Assembly: GCF_009834565.1 (NCBI RefSeq)
Contig: NZ_CP019428.1
Span: 1,984,001-2,048,000 of the forward strand
DNA: 64,000 nucleotides
Source of the DNA: Pseudomonas sp. R76
GTDB taxonomy: Bacteria; Pseudomonadota; Gammaproteobacteria; Pseudomonadales; Pseudomonadaceae
Direction: 5' to 3'
Shown: one piece after another, positions 1 to 11,052 of the stretch
How positions within the stretch are numbered: position 1 is the first letter of the stretch
Layout: each line of letters starts with the position of its first letter
Program-made: the position numbers and the translations under genes
Notes under the pieces: generated by a model
The model's database searches: none
Seen by the model: only the letters and a program-made list of their open reading frames with translations
Told to the model about the DNA's origin: nothing

Positions 1-1
1 G

Positions 2-499
2 ATGTTCGCGCTGTTGCCGGGTGGCAGCCACCTCAACCCGCACCGTGACCCGTTTGCCGGTTCCCTGCGCTATCACCTGGGCCTGTCCACGCCGAATTCC
101 GACGACTGCCGCATCTTCGTCGACGGCCAGGTCTACGCCTGGCGCGACGGTGAAGACGTGATGTTCGACGAAACCTACGTGCACTGGGTGAAGAACGAAA
201 CCGACCAGACCCGCGTGATCCTGTTCTGTGACATCGAACGCCCGTTGAGCAACCGCATCATGACCCGCGTCAACCGTTGGGTCAGCAAGCAACTGGGCCG
301 CGCGACGGCGCCGCAGAACCTGGATGACGAGCGTGTGGGTGGGATCAACCAGGCGTATGCCTGGAGCAAAACCTTCAGCGACAAGTTCAGCGGTGTGGTC
401 AAGCAATGGAAGCGCAAGCATCCCAAAGCCTACCGCATTGCACGGCCGGTGCTGGCTGTAGTCGTGCTGGTGTTGTTGTGGAAGTGGTTGTTCGCCTGA
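2..499 (+). CDS. Aspartyl/asparaginyl beta-hydroxylase family protein (LpxO-like), 3' part
   Basis: The reading frame is open at the left edge, so only the last 165 residues are seen and the true start lies outside the window. The visible part holds the Fe(II)/2-oxoglutarate dioxygenase core of the AspH/LpxO family: a NPHRDPF segment followed by YHLGLS and FDETYVHWVKNET, which carry the family's metal-binding and cosubstrate-binding His/Asp/Arg residues. A strongly hydrophobic C-terminal segment (last 16 residues) looks like a membrane anchor, which fits LpxO, the inner-membrane enzyme that 2-hydroxylates lipid A acyl chains. Known family function and the membrane tail favour LpxO over a peptide hydroxylase; substrate is inferred. 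A REP-type palindrome follows directly. Confidence 0.75.
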   Translation: MFALLPGGSHLNPHRDPFAGSLRYHLGLSTPNSDDCRIFVDGQVYAWRDGEDVMFDETYVHWVKNETDQTRVILFCDIERPLSNRIMTRVNRWVSKQLGRATAPQNLDDERVGGINQAYAWSKTFSDKFSGVVKQWKRKHPKAYRIARPVLAVVVLVLLWKWLFA

Positions 500-518
500 T
501 TTGAAATGCAGTCAAAAC

Positions 519-607
519 TGTGGGAGCGGGCTTGCTCGCGAATGCGAAGTGTCAGTCGATGCATTCTTGACTGATCCACCGCATTCGCGAGCAAGCCCGC
601 TCCCACA
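519..607. repeat. REPIN-type inverted repeat 1
   Basis: Two outward GTGGGAGCGGGCTTGCTCGCG arms in inverted orientation separated by a short variable spacer, lying between the convergent ends of the lpxO-like gene and acnA. This is the common intergenic palindrome of fluorescent pseudomonads. Confidence 0.85.
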
Positions 608-625
608 TTGGTTTTGCAGTGTTGC

Positions 626-3367
<2,742 letters not shown>

Positions 3368-3557
3368 TACATGACTCCTTATGGTCCGCACGGCTACGGA
3401 CCTGACGGGACGAACAGAGCTTTCAACTTAGCCCTGTTTTCATTAGCAGGCTAATAACTGGACTCTATCGTTAAGTCCAAGGTTCCGAACTCGGCTATCA
3501 TGCGCGCGTTTTCATGACAGGCATTGCGCTACAGCAAGCCAGTTGCCAGGAGATTCA

Positions 3558-4634
3558 ATGAACACCCTTTTTATGCACTGCCGCCCGGGTTTTGAAGGTG
3601 AAGTCTGTTCCGAGATCGCGGAACACGCCGCGCGCCTGAACGTTTCCGGCTATGCCAAGACCAAGACCGGCAGCGCCTGCGCCGAATTTGTCTGCACCGA
3701 AGAGGACGGCGCCCAGCGCCTGATGCACGGCCAGCGCTTTGCCGAGCTGATCTTCCCGCGGCAGTGGGCGCGCGGGGTGTTTATCGACCTGCCGGAAACC
3801 GACCGTATCAGCGTGATCCTTGCGCACCTGCAAGGCTTCCCGGTGTGCGGCAGCCTGTGGCTGGAAATGGTCGACACCAACGACGGCAAGGAGCTGTCGA
3901 ACTTCTGCAAGAAATTCGAAGTGCACCTGCGCAAAGCCTTGTTGAACGCCGGCAAGCTGGTCGACGACCCAAGCAAGCCGCGCCTGTTGCTGACCTTCAA
4001 GAGCGGCCGCGAGGTGTTCATGGGCCTGGCCGAGTCGAACAACTCGGCGATGTGGCCGATGGGCATCCCGCGCCTCAAGTTTCCGCGTGAAGCGCCCAGC
4101 CGTTCGACCTTGAAGCTGGAAGAGGCCTGGCACCACTTTATCCCCCGCGACCAGTGGGACGAGCGCTTGCACAGCGACATGACCGGCGTCGATCTCGGCG
4201 CAGCGCCGGGCGGCTGGACCTGGCAGTTGGTCAATCGTGGCATGCTGGTGACCGCCATCGACAACGGCCCGATGGCTGAAAGCCTGATGGACACCGGCCT
4301 GGTGCAGCACTTGATGGCCGATGGTTTTACCTTCGTCCCCAAGCAGCCGGTGGACTGGATGGTCTGCGATATCGTGGAGAAACCCGCGCGCAACGCGGCG
4401 CTGCTGGAAACCTGGATCGGCGAAGGTTATTGCCGTGAAGCGGTGGTGAACCTGAAGTTGCCGATGAAACAGCGTTACGCCGAAGTGAAGCGTTTGCTGG
4501 AGCGCATCGAAGACGGCTTCAAGGCACGCGGTATTCGTGTTGAGATCGGCTGCAAGCAGCTGTACCACGACCGTGAGGAAGTGACCTGTCATTTGCGCCG
4601 GTTGGTGGATGTGAAGAAATCGAAATCACGCTGA
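3558..4634 (+). CDS. rlmM: 23S rRNA 2'-O-ribose C2498 methyltransferase RlmM
   Basis: Methylates the ribose of C2498 in 23S rRNA with S-adenosylmethionine. The 358-residue product shows an N-terminal THUMP-like region (MNTLFMHCRPGFEGEVCSEI) and a C-terminal Rossmann methyltransferase with SAM motif DLGAAPGGWTWQLV, then the MVCDIVEKPAR acidic loop and a late conserved VNLKLPMKQRY lysine region. The ATG at 3558 follows the ribosome-binding site CAGGAG and gives the standard length; a start five codons earlier is possible but poorer. It is followed by a REP palindrome and then tusA. Confidence 0.95.
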   Translation: MNTLFMHCRPGFEGEVCSEIAEHAARLNVSGYAKTKTGSACAEFVCTEEDGAQRLMHGQRFAELIFPRQWARGVFIDLPETDRISVILAHLQGFPVCGSLWLEMVDTNDGKELSNFCKKFEVHLRKALLNAGKLVDDPSKPRLLLTFKSGREVFMGLAESNNSAMWPMGIPRLKFPREAPSRSTLKLEEAWHHFIPRDQWDERLHSDMTGVDLGAAPGGWTWQLVNRGMLVTAIDNGPMAESLMDTGLVQHLMADGFTFVPKQPVDWMVCDIVEKPARNAALLETWIGEGYCREAVVNLKLPMKQRYAEVKRLLERIEDGFKARGIRVEIGCKQLYHDREEVTCHLRRLVDVKKSKSR

Positions 4635-4659
4635 CACCTTGAGGTATCCACAGGACCAA

Positions 4660-4758
4660 TGTGGGAGCGGGCTTGCTCGCGAAAGCGGTATAACAGTCAA
4701 AAAATTTATGTTGAATGTGCTTGCGTCTTCGCGAGCAAGTCGAACCGCCGCTCCCGCA
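4660..4758. repeat. REPIN-type inverted repeat 2, one arm degenerate
   Basis: GTGGGAGCGGGCTTGCTCGCG is followed about 60 bp later by the inverse arm, which is interrupted (gcgagcaagtcgaaccgccgctcccgca). It lies between rlmM and tusA. Confidence 0.75.
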
Positions 4759-4789
4759 TTTTGAGCGGTGCACGTTTCAGGAGTGATGT

Positions 4790-5041
4790 ATGAATCAGCC
4801 CCTCGATTTGCCTACAGACGCCGTGCTCGACGCCACCGGCCTCAACTGCCCCGAGCCCGTGATGATGCTGCACCAGCACATCCGTGACCTGCCGCCTGGC
4901 GGCTTGCTCAAGGTGATTGCGACCGACCCGTCGACCCGCCGCGATATCCCCAAGTTCTGCGTGTTTCTTGACCACGAACTGGTGGATCAGCAGGAGCAGG
5001 CCGGTACTTACCTGTACTGGATTCGCAAGAAGGCCGTTTAA
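4790..5041 (+). CDS. tusA: Sulfur carrier protein TusA
   Basis: Small (83 aa) cytosolic sulfurtransferase that relays persulfide sulfur, chiefly for 2-thiouridine modification of tRNA wobble bases. The diagnostic motif [16 protein letters not shown] near the N-terminus carries the single persulfide cysteine in the Cys-Pro-x-Pro context; the rest is the compact alpha/beta TusA fold with [10 protein letters not shown]. It starts at an ATG preceded by CAGGAG. Its TAA stop overlaps by two bases with the stop codon of the convergent MATE gene, leaving no intergenic terminator. Confidence 0.95.
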   Translation: MNQPLDLPTDAVLDATGLNCPEPVMMLHQHIRDLPPGGLLKVIATDPSTRRDIPKFCVFLDHELVDQQEQAGTYLYWIRKKAV

Positions 5042-6444
5042 ACCAGGCGAATCCGCCGGCGCGCGCTGCGTGTCAGGCGGATCACCAGCATCGCGGCGGC
5101 GCAGCTCAGGCCCACGATCAGCCCCTGCCACAGGCCGCTCGGCCCGCTGGCTGCACCCAGCCAGTCGGTCAGCCCCAGGGCGTAACCGACCGGCAAGCCC
5201 ACGCCCCAGTAAGCGAACAAGGTCAGCACCATGGTCACCCGCGTGTCCTGGTAGCCACGCAATGCGCCGGCGGCCGTGACCTGGATCGCGTCGGAAAACT
5301 GGAACAGCGCCGCAAACACAATCAGCATCGACGCCACGTGGATCACTGACGGGTCAGGCGTATAGATCGTGGCAATCTGTTCGCGAAACAGCAGCATCAG
5401 GCTGCAGGACAGGCAGGCGTAAGTCAGTGCCGTGCCCATGCCGACCCCGGCGGCAAAGCGTGCCTCCCGCGGTTCGCCGCGGCCCAGGGCCTGGCCGACA
5501 CGTACGGTGACGGCCATGCTCAGCGAGTAAGGGATCATGAACACCAGCGAGCTGAAGTTCAGCGCAATCTGGTGCCCGGCCACCACGTTGGCGCCCAGGC
5601 TGCCGATCAGCAGCGCGATCACCGCAAAAATGCTCGATTCGGCAAACACCGCGATACCAATCGGCAGGCCGATGCCCAACACGCGCTTGATCACCGACCA
5701 TTTTGGCCAGTCGAATCGCTTGAACAACTCGCTGCTCTGGTAGGCCGGTGCCCAGCGGGTCCAGGCGGCCAGGCCGAGCATCATCACCCACATCACGATT
5801 GCCGTGGCCCAGCCACAGCCCACACCGCCCATGGCCGGCACGCCGAAATGGCCATAAATGAACACGTAGTTCAGCGGGATATTCAGTGCCAGGCCGCACA
5901 GGCCCATGACCATGCTCGGCCGCGTACGGCCCAGGCCATCGCTGAAGCAGCGCAGCACGTAATACAGGGCGATGGCCGGCATGCCCGAGGCGATGCCGTG
6001 CAGGTAGGCCATGCACGGCTTGATCAGCTCGGGGTCGACCTTCATCGCATGCAGGATCGGCTCGGCGCTGACCAGCATCAGCAGCGCAGTGAGCCCCACC
6101 ACCACGGCCAGCCACAAGGATTGGCGCACCAGCGGGCCGATCTCGGTGTGGTTGCCGGCGCCGAAACGCTGGGCGACTTTAGGCGTGGTGGCCAGCAAGG
6201 TGCCGGTCATCAGCAGGTACACCGGAATCCAGATCGAGTTACCCAGCGCCACCGCCGCCAGGTCTCGCGGGCTCACACGCCCGGCCATCACCGCATCGAC
6301 AAAGCCCATGGCCGTGGTCGCCAATTGGCCGATCATGATCGGCAGGGCCAGGGTCAGCAGGCTGCGCACCTCACGGCTGACGCGGGCGGGGCGGGAGAGG
6401 GCGGTGGTGGCGGTGTTCACGTGCGGGTGTCCATTTAAAAGCAT
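5038..6444 (-). CDS. MATE family multidrug efflux transporter (NorM-like)
   Basis: Integral inner-membrane cation/drug antiporter of about 468 residues with about twelve hydrophobic segments. The N-terminal half begins [21 protein letters not shown], typical of NorM/PmpM members, and conserved [14 protein letters not shown] lies at the start of the second half-repeat. Substrate cannot be read from sequence; family members export fluoroquinolones and cationic dyes with Na+ or H+ coupling. Start is uncertain: ATG at 6444 has no clear ribosome-binding site and a GTG at 6420 (460 aa) is a good alternative. It converges on tusA with overlapping stop codons. Confidence 0.9.
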   Translation of the reverse strand: MLLNGHPHVNTATTALSRPARVSREVRSLLTLALPIMIGQLATTAMGFVDAVMAGRVSPRDLAAVALGNSIWIPVYLLMTGTLLATTPKVAQRFGAGNHTEIGPLVRQSLWLAVVVGLTALLMLVSAEPILHAMKVDPELIKPCMAYLHGIASGMPAIALYYVLRCFSDGLGRTRPSMVMGLCGLALNIPLNYVFIYGHFGVPAMGGVGCGWATAIVMWVMMLGLAAWTRWAPAYQSSELFKRFDWPKWSVIKRVLGIGLPIGIAVFAESSIFAVIALLIGSLGANVVAGHQIALNFSSLVFMIPYSLSMAVTVRVGQALGRGEPREARFAAGVGMGTALTYACLSCSLMLLFREQIATIYTPDPSVIHVASMLIVFAALFQFSDAIQVTAAGALRGYQDTRVTMVLTLFAYWGVGLPVGYALGLTDWLGAASGPSGLWQGLIVGLSCAAAMLVIRLTRSARRRIRLV

Positions 6445-6539
6445 CACAAAGGACGGCGCAGTCTACGCGCTGACGCAACGGTCAGGAAAAAACCTGTGTT
6501 AGCGTTTTGTAAGCAATCCGGCGGCTGGCCCATAACCCC

Positions 6540-6660
6540 TGTGGGAGTCGGGCTTGCCCGCGATAGCATCAGCTCGGTGTAGCTGTTAGACCGAGGTGGC
6601 TGCATCGCAGGCAAGCCAGCTCCCACACAAACCAGCTCCCACACAAGCTCGGCTCCCACA
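6540..6660. repeat. REPIN-type repeat 3 with extra half-arms
   Basis: A GTGGGAGTCGGGCTTGCCCGCGATAGC arm and its inverse GCATCGCAGGCAAGCCAGCTCCCACA, followed by two further short CAGCTCCCACA / CGGCTCCCACA copies. It sits upstream of pdxB; the extra tails look like local duplication of the arm end. Confidence 0.8.
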
Positions 6661-6739
6661 TAAGCACCGCCCACCTGGCATCTGCGGTGTTACACCAGTC
6701 GCATCCCTGTACACTGCTGGTCCGCGAAAGGAGCCTGCC

Positions 6740-7882
6740 ATGCTGATTGTTGCCGACGAAAATATCCCGCTGCTCGATGCATTCTTCGAAGGGTTTGGCG
6801 AGATTCGCCGGGTGCCCGGCCGTTCCATCGATCGCGCCACGGTCGAGCAGGCCGATGTGCTGCTGGTGCGCTCGGTGACCAACGTCAACCGCGCCTTGCT
6901 GGAAGGCACACAGGTACGTTTTGTCGGCACCTGCACCATCGGCACCGATCACCTGGACCTCGACTATTTCAAGCAGGCCGGGATCAACTGGTCCAGCGCA
7001 CCCGGCTGCAATGCGCGCGGCGTGGTCGACTATGTGCTGGGCAGCCTGCAGACCCTGGCCGAAATCGAAGGCGCCGACCTCAATCAGCGCACCTACGGCG
7101 TCGTCGGTGCCGGTGAAGTCGGTGGGCGGCTGGTCAAGGTGCTCAAGGGCCTGGGCTGGAACGTGCTGGTCTGCGACCCGCCACGCCAGATCGCCGAAGA
7201 CGGTGACTACGTCAGCCTGGAGCAGATCATCCAGCAATGCGATGTGATCAGCCTGCACACGCCGCTGACCAAATCCGGCAATGGCTCCACCTGGCACCTG
7301 TTTGACCGCGAGCGCCTCAATCGGCTCAAGCCCGGCACCTGGCTGATCAACGCCAGCCGTGGCCCGGTGGTGGATAACGCCGCCCTGCGCGAGGTGCTGC
7401 TGGAACGCGAGGACCTGCAAGCGGTGTTGGACGTGTGGGAAGGCGAGCCCGAAGTGGACGTCGACCTGGCCGACCTGTGCGTGCTGGCGACCCCGCATAT
7501 CGCCGGTTACAGCCTTGACGGCAAACAACGCGGCACCGCGCAGATTTACCAGGCGTTCTGCGCTCACCTGGGCCAGGAACCCAGCATCCATTTAAATGAC
7601 CTGCTGCCGCAACCGTGGTTGGCCGAGGTGCACTTGAACGCGTCCACCGACCCGGCCTGGGCGCTGGCGACCCTGTGTCGCAGCGTGTACGACCCGCGCC
7701 GCGATGACGCGGATTTCCGCCGCAGCCTGGTAGGCACCGTGCAAGAGCAGCGCAAGGCATTCGACCTGCTGCGCAAGCACTATCCGGAGCGTCGTGAGAT
7801 TGATGGCTTGAAGGTGCGCATCAATGGCGAGTCGGCGGTATTGTCGACTATTGTCTCGGCATTGGGCGCGGTCAGCCTTTAA
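6740..7882 (+). CDS. pdxB: Erythronate-4-phosphate dehydrogenase PdxB
   Basis: NAD-dependent oxidation of 4-phosphoerythronate in the DXP-dependent pathway of pyridoxal phosphate synthesis. The 380-residue length equals the family standard when the ATG at 6740 is used; it is preceded by GAAAGGAG. Features: N-terminal [17 protein letters not shown], 2-hydroxyacid dehydrogenase Rossmann motif [16 protein letters not shown], the [14 protein letters not shown] loop with catalytic Arg, a conserved DVWEGEP and TPHIAGYS with catalytic His, and a C-terminal dimerisation domain of about 90 residues that is specific to PdxB. A bidirectional terminator follows. Confidence 0.96.
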   Translation: MLIVADENIPLLDAFFEGFGEIRRVPGRSIDRATVEQADVLLVRSVTNVNRALLEGTQVRFVGTCTIGTDHLDLDYFKQAGINWSSAPGCNARGVVDYVLGSLQTLAEIEGADLNQRTYGVVGAGEVGGRLVKVLKGLGWNVLVCDPPRQIAEDGDYVSLEQIIQQCDVISLHTPLTKSGNGSTWHLFDRERLNRLKPGTWLINASRGPVVDNAALREVLLEREDLQAVLDVWEGEPEVDVDLADLCVLATPHIAGYSLDGKQRGTAQIYQAFCAHLGQEPSIHLNDLLPQPWLAEVHLNASTDPAWALATLCRSVYDPRRDDADFRRSLVGTVQEQRKAFDLLRKHYPERREIDGLKVRINGESAVLSTIVSALGAVSL

Positions 7883-7890
7883 ACCGGCAT

Positions 7891-7918
7891 AAAAAAACCG
7901 GCCATCAAGGCCGGTTTT
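7891..7918. terminator. Bidirectional rho-independent terminator between pdxB and the small gene
   Basis: AAACCGGCC-atcaa-GGCCGGTTT hairpin with an A-run on the left and T-run on the right, placed between convergent genes so it can serve both. Confidence 0.85.
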
Positions 7919-7935
7919 GAACGAGCTTAGGCGCT

Positions 7936-8109
7936 TCAGCCTTGCTTGGCAGGCTTGACCAGTCGCTGTTCCAGTTCGCTGCACGCTTGCTGGATCATCT
8001 CTTCGGTAATCTGCACTTCGCGGCCCTTTGCATCGAAGTACGAGCAAGGCAACTGCTGCGGCTGGCGGATTACTTCAATCTTGGCTTCGCTGCTATGTTG
8101 CAAGGTCAT
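7936..8109 (-). CDS. Small conserved hypothetical protein (57 aa)
   Basis: Not recognised as a named family. The ATG at 8109 is chosen because GAGGAG lies six bases upstream; an in-frame ATG five codons earlier lacks such a site. The protein is short and acidic/helical at its C-terminus (ITEEMIQQACSELEQRL), with an N-terminal beta-like part containing YFDAKGREVQI. No signal peptide or membrane segment. It is convergent with pdxB and shares its terminator. Function unknown. Confidence 0.7.
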   Translation of the reverse strand: MTLQHSSEAKIEVIRQPQQLPCSYFDAKGREVQITEEMIQQACSELEQRLVKPAKQG

Positions 8110-8390
8110 GGCCTGTCTCCTCATCAGGTTGTGTACCTACTATTCTTTCTACTCTAAGCCGCCCGCGTGACCGAGCTATTACAACTCCTTACAAAGTCAC
8201 CGGTTCGAACACCCAGTCCACCAGAAACCGATACAAATTTCCAGCCGGGGGTTAGACCGATAGCCTCTAGGGGTCAGCATCGGCGGGCATAATTAACCTG
8301 ACTCATTGTTATTTACCCAAGTTCCCCCAATGTTGGGTGTAGATATCTACCTTCCCCTACCTATCTTCCCCTGCGCAGGTGATGCCCTCC

Positions 8391-10157
8391 ATGTTCTCAG
8401 TCCGACAACGCCGTGCGATTCGCCTGGCCAGCCGCTTCATCGCGCCCTACCGTTGGCAGGCGCTGGGCGCCCTGTTGGCGTTGATCGTCACGGCGGGCAT
8501 CACCTTGTCCATGGGGCAGGGCATTCGCCTGTTGGTCGATCAGGGGTTCATGACCCAGTCGCCGCACCTGCTCAACCAGTCCATCGGCCTGTTCATGATT
8601 CTGGTGCTGGGCCTGGCGGTGGGTACATTTGCGCGGTTTTACCTGGTGTCGTGGATCGGCGAGCGGGTCGTAGCGGACATCCGCCGGCAGGTGTTCAACC
8701 ACTTGATTTACCTGCACCCCGGCTTTTACGAAAACAACCGCAGCTCGGAAATCCAGTCACGCCTGACCACCGACACCACCTTGCTGCAATCGGTGATCGG
8801 CTCGTCACTGTCGCTGTTCCTGCGCAACGCCTTGATGGTCATCGGCGGCATCGTGTTGCTGTTTGTCACCAACCCCAAACTCACCAGCATCGTGGTGATT
8901 GCGCTGCCGCTGGTGCTGGCGCCGATCCTGATCTTCGGGCGTCGCGTACGCAGCCTGTCGCGCCTGAGCCAGGACCGTATCGCCGACGTCGGCAGTTATG
9001 TGTCCGAGACCCTCGGCCAGATCAAGACCGTACAGGCCTACAACCATCAGGTGCAGGACGAACAACGCTTTGCCGTCACCGTGGAAGAGGCCTTTGCCAC
9101 CGCGCGCAAACGTATCGTGCAGCGCGCCTGGCTGATTACCCTGGTGATCATGCTGGTGCTCGGCGCTGTCGGCGTGATGCTGTGGGTCGGTGGGATGGAC
9201 GTGATCGGCGGGCGCATTTCCGGTGGTGAGTTGGCCGCGTTTGTGTTTTACAGCTTGATCGTTGGCAGCGCCGTCGGCACCTTGAGCGAAGTGCTCGGTG
9301 AACTGCAGCGTGCCGCGGGTGCTGCCGAACGGATTGGCGAGTTGCTGCAGTCGAGCAACGAAATCCAGGCGCCCGTTGCCGGCACCGTGCAGTTGCCGGC
9401 GCGGGTCAGTGGTCGCATGGAACTGCAAGACCTGCGCTTTTCCTACCCGTCGCGGCCGGACAGCTACGCCATCGACGGCCTGAGCCTGACCATCAATCCC
9501 GGCGAAACACTGGCATTGGTGGGCCCGTCCGGCGCGGGTAAATCGACAATCTTTGACCTGCTGCTGCGTTTCTACGACCCCCAGCAAGGCCGCATTCTGC
9601 TGGAAGGCCACGCGCTGACCGATCTCGACCCCATGGACCTGCGCCGCCACTTCGCCCTGGTGTCCCAAAGCCCGGCGCTGTTTTTTGGCAGCGTTGAAGA
9701 GAACATCCGCTACGGCAACCCGTCCGCCACGCGCGAACAGGTGGAAGCCGCCGCGCGTATCGCCCACGCCCACGACTTCATCCTGCAAATGCCCGACGGC
9801 TACCAAACCCACCTGGGAGACGGCGGCATGGGCCTTTCAGGCGGCCAGCGCCAACGCCTGGCCATCGCCCGCGCGTTGCTGGTGGACGCGCCGATCCTGC
9901 TGCTGGACGAAGCCACCAGCGCCCTCGATGCCCAGAGCGAACACTTGATCCAACAGGCGCTACCGCAGTTGATGCAGGGCCGTACCACGCTGGTGATTGC
10001 GCACAGATTGGCGACGGTGAAGAACGCCGACCGCATTGCTGTGATGGACCAGGGCAAGCTGGTGGCGGTGGGCACGCACCAGCAGTTGATTGCGAGCAAC
10101 CCGCTGTATGCGCGGTTGGCGGCGTTGCAGTTCAGTGATGGAGTGGACATTGAATGA
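8391..10157 (+). CDS. ABC exporter, fused permease-ATPase (MsbA/LmrA type)
   Basis: Half-transporter of 588 residues expected to act as a homodimer in the inner membrane. Residues 1-310 hold six transmembrane helices; the C-terminal nucleotide-binding domain shows Walker A GPSGAGKST, Q-loop LVSQSPALFFG, signature LSGGQRQRLAIARALL, Walker B ILLLDEATSALDAQ and an H-loop IAHRLAT. The ATG at 8391 is favoured by AGGTGAT upstream and by the common N-terminus SxRQRRAIRLASRF; an ATG three codons upstream is the alternative. Pseudomonads carry a stand-alone exporter of this kind besides MsbA; substrate unknown. The following Fic gene has the same orientation after a 63-bp gap. Confidence 0.9.
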   Translation: MFSVRQRRAIRLASRFIAPYRWQALGALLALIVTAGITLSMGQGIRLLVDQGFMTQSPHLLNQSIGLFMILVLGLAVGTFARFYLVSWIGERVVADIRRQVFNHLIYLHPGFYENNRSSEIQSRLTTDTTLLQSVIGSSLSLFLRNALMVIGGIVLLFVTNPKLTSIVVIALPLVLAPILIFGRRVRSLSRLSQDRIADVGSYVSETLGQIKTVQAYNHQVQDEQRFAVTVEEAFATARKRIVQRAWLITLVIMLVLGAVGVMLWVGGMDVIGGRISGGELAAFVFYSLIVGSAVGTLSEVLGELQRAAGAAERIGELLQSSNEIQAPVAGTVQLPARVSGRMELQDLRFSYPSRPDSYAIDGLSLTINPGETLALVGPSGAGKSTIFDLLLRFYDPQQGRILLEGHALTDLDPMDLRRHFALVSQSPALFFGSVEENIRYGNPSATREQVEAAARIAHAHDFILQMPDGYQTHLGDGGMGLSGGQRQRLAIARALLVDAPILLLDEATSALDAQSEHLIQQALPQLMQGRTTLVIAHRLATVKNADRIAVMDQGKLVAVGTHQQLIASNPLYARLAALQFSDGVDIE

Positions 10158-10220
10158 AGCTGCGGTAGGCCTGCTCCTTAAGGCATTATGTGATCTTTCG
10201 TTATTGATCTGGATGAGGAC

Positions 10221-11003
10221 ATGAGCCGTTATCAACCCCCGTTGACGCTGACTACAAAAATGCTGGCCTTGGTCGCTGACATTAGTGAGCAGATCGGTCA
10301 GCTTTCAGTCGGTGACGATAATCGGCAAACGCCCCAGCTAAGGCGCGGCAATCGTATCCGTACAATCCAGGCTTCGCTGGCTATCGAGAACAATACCCTC
10401 AGCGTCGAGCAAGTGACCGCCGTTCTAGAGGGTAAGCGAGTGTTAGGCTTGCCTCGGGAAATCCAGGAAGTGCGTAATGCATTTACGGCTTACGAGGCGA
10501 TGCCGCAATGGGCGCCGGGTGATCGGGCGGACTTGCTGAAAGCACACGACCTCCTGATGTTCGGTTTGATTGATGATGCAGGACGGTTTCGCCAGGCGGG
10601 CGTCGGAATTTATCGTGGGGAGCAGTTGGTCCATATGGCTCCTCCTGCAAGTCGCGTGACGCATCTGGTGGATGACTTGCTGCAATGGCTGTCGGTTTCT
10701 GATTGGCACCCGCTGATCGCCAGCTGTGTATTCCATTACGAATTTGAATTTATCCACCCCTTCGCAGACGGCAATGGGCGGATGGGGCGCCTTTGGCAAA
10801 CCTTGATCCTTAGCCAATGGCGCCCTGTGTTGGCTTATCTACCGGTAGAAGCGGTGATACGCGAACAACAGGATGCCTATTACGCGGCGCTGTCGGCTGC
10901 TGACAAGCAGGCGGAGGCGACGCCCTTCGTCGAGTTCATGTTGCAAGCCTTGAGTCTCGCCTTGGCTGAGGCTGTGCAAAGCGAGCGCCCGAGCGCCCCA
11001 TAA
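10221..11003 (+). CDS. Fic family protein (class II, N-terminal inhibitory motif)
   Basis: 260-residue protein with the Fic catalytic loop HPFADGNGRMGR (H179 to R190), complete for an AMP-transferase: catalytic His, the acidic metal ligand, the phosphate-binding GNGR and the final Arg. Near the N-terminus SLAIEN (S52-E56-N57) matches the inhibitory helix pattern (S/T)xxxE(G/N), so this is predicted to be a class II, self-inhibited Fic protein. Fic enzymes usually transfer AMP from ATP to hydroxyl side chains of target proteins; the target here is unknown. No signal sequence. No separate antitoxin gene is next to it. It ends at a strong terminator shared with slt. Confidence 0.93.
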   Translation: MSRYQPPLTLTTKMLALVADISEQIGQLSVGDDNRQTPQLRRGNRIRTIQASLAIENNTLSVEQVTAVLEGKRVLGLPREIQEVRNAFTAYEAMPQWAPGDRADLLKAHDLLMFGLIDDAGRFRQAGVGIYRGEQLVHMAPPASRVTHLVDDLLQWLSVSDWHPLIASCVFHYEFEFIHPFADGNGRMGRLWQTLILSQWRPVLAYLPVEAVIREQQDAYYAALSAADKQAEATPFVEFMLQALSLALAEAVQSERPSAP

Positions 11004-11035
11004 AAAATGCCCGCATCTCTCAATGCGGGCATTTT
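11004..11035. terminator. Bidirectional terminator between fic and slt
   Basis: AAAATGCCCGCAT-ctctca-ATGCGGGCATTTT, a 13-bp perfect stem with A/T tails, between convergent genes. Confidence 0.9.
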
Positions 11036-11052
11036 CATCTCTGCTTCAAACC

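Noticed and set aside
6596..6739. 48-codon upstream extension of pdxB
   Set aside because: It runs through REP sequence and would lengthen PdxB beyond its standard 380 residues.
8185..8225. tRNA 3'-end-like stretch (caccggttcgaacacccagtccacca)
   Set aside because: The T-loop pairing fails (only three pairs possible) and no D- or anticodon arm lies upstream, so it is not a tRNA; at most a chance or relic match.
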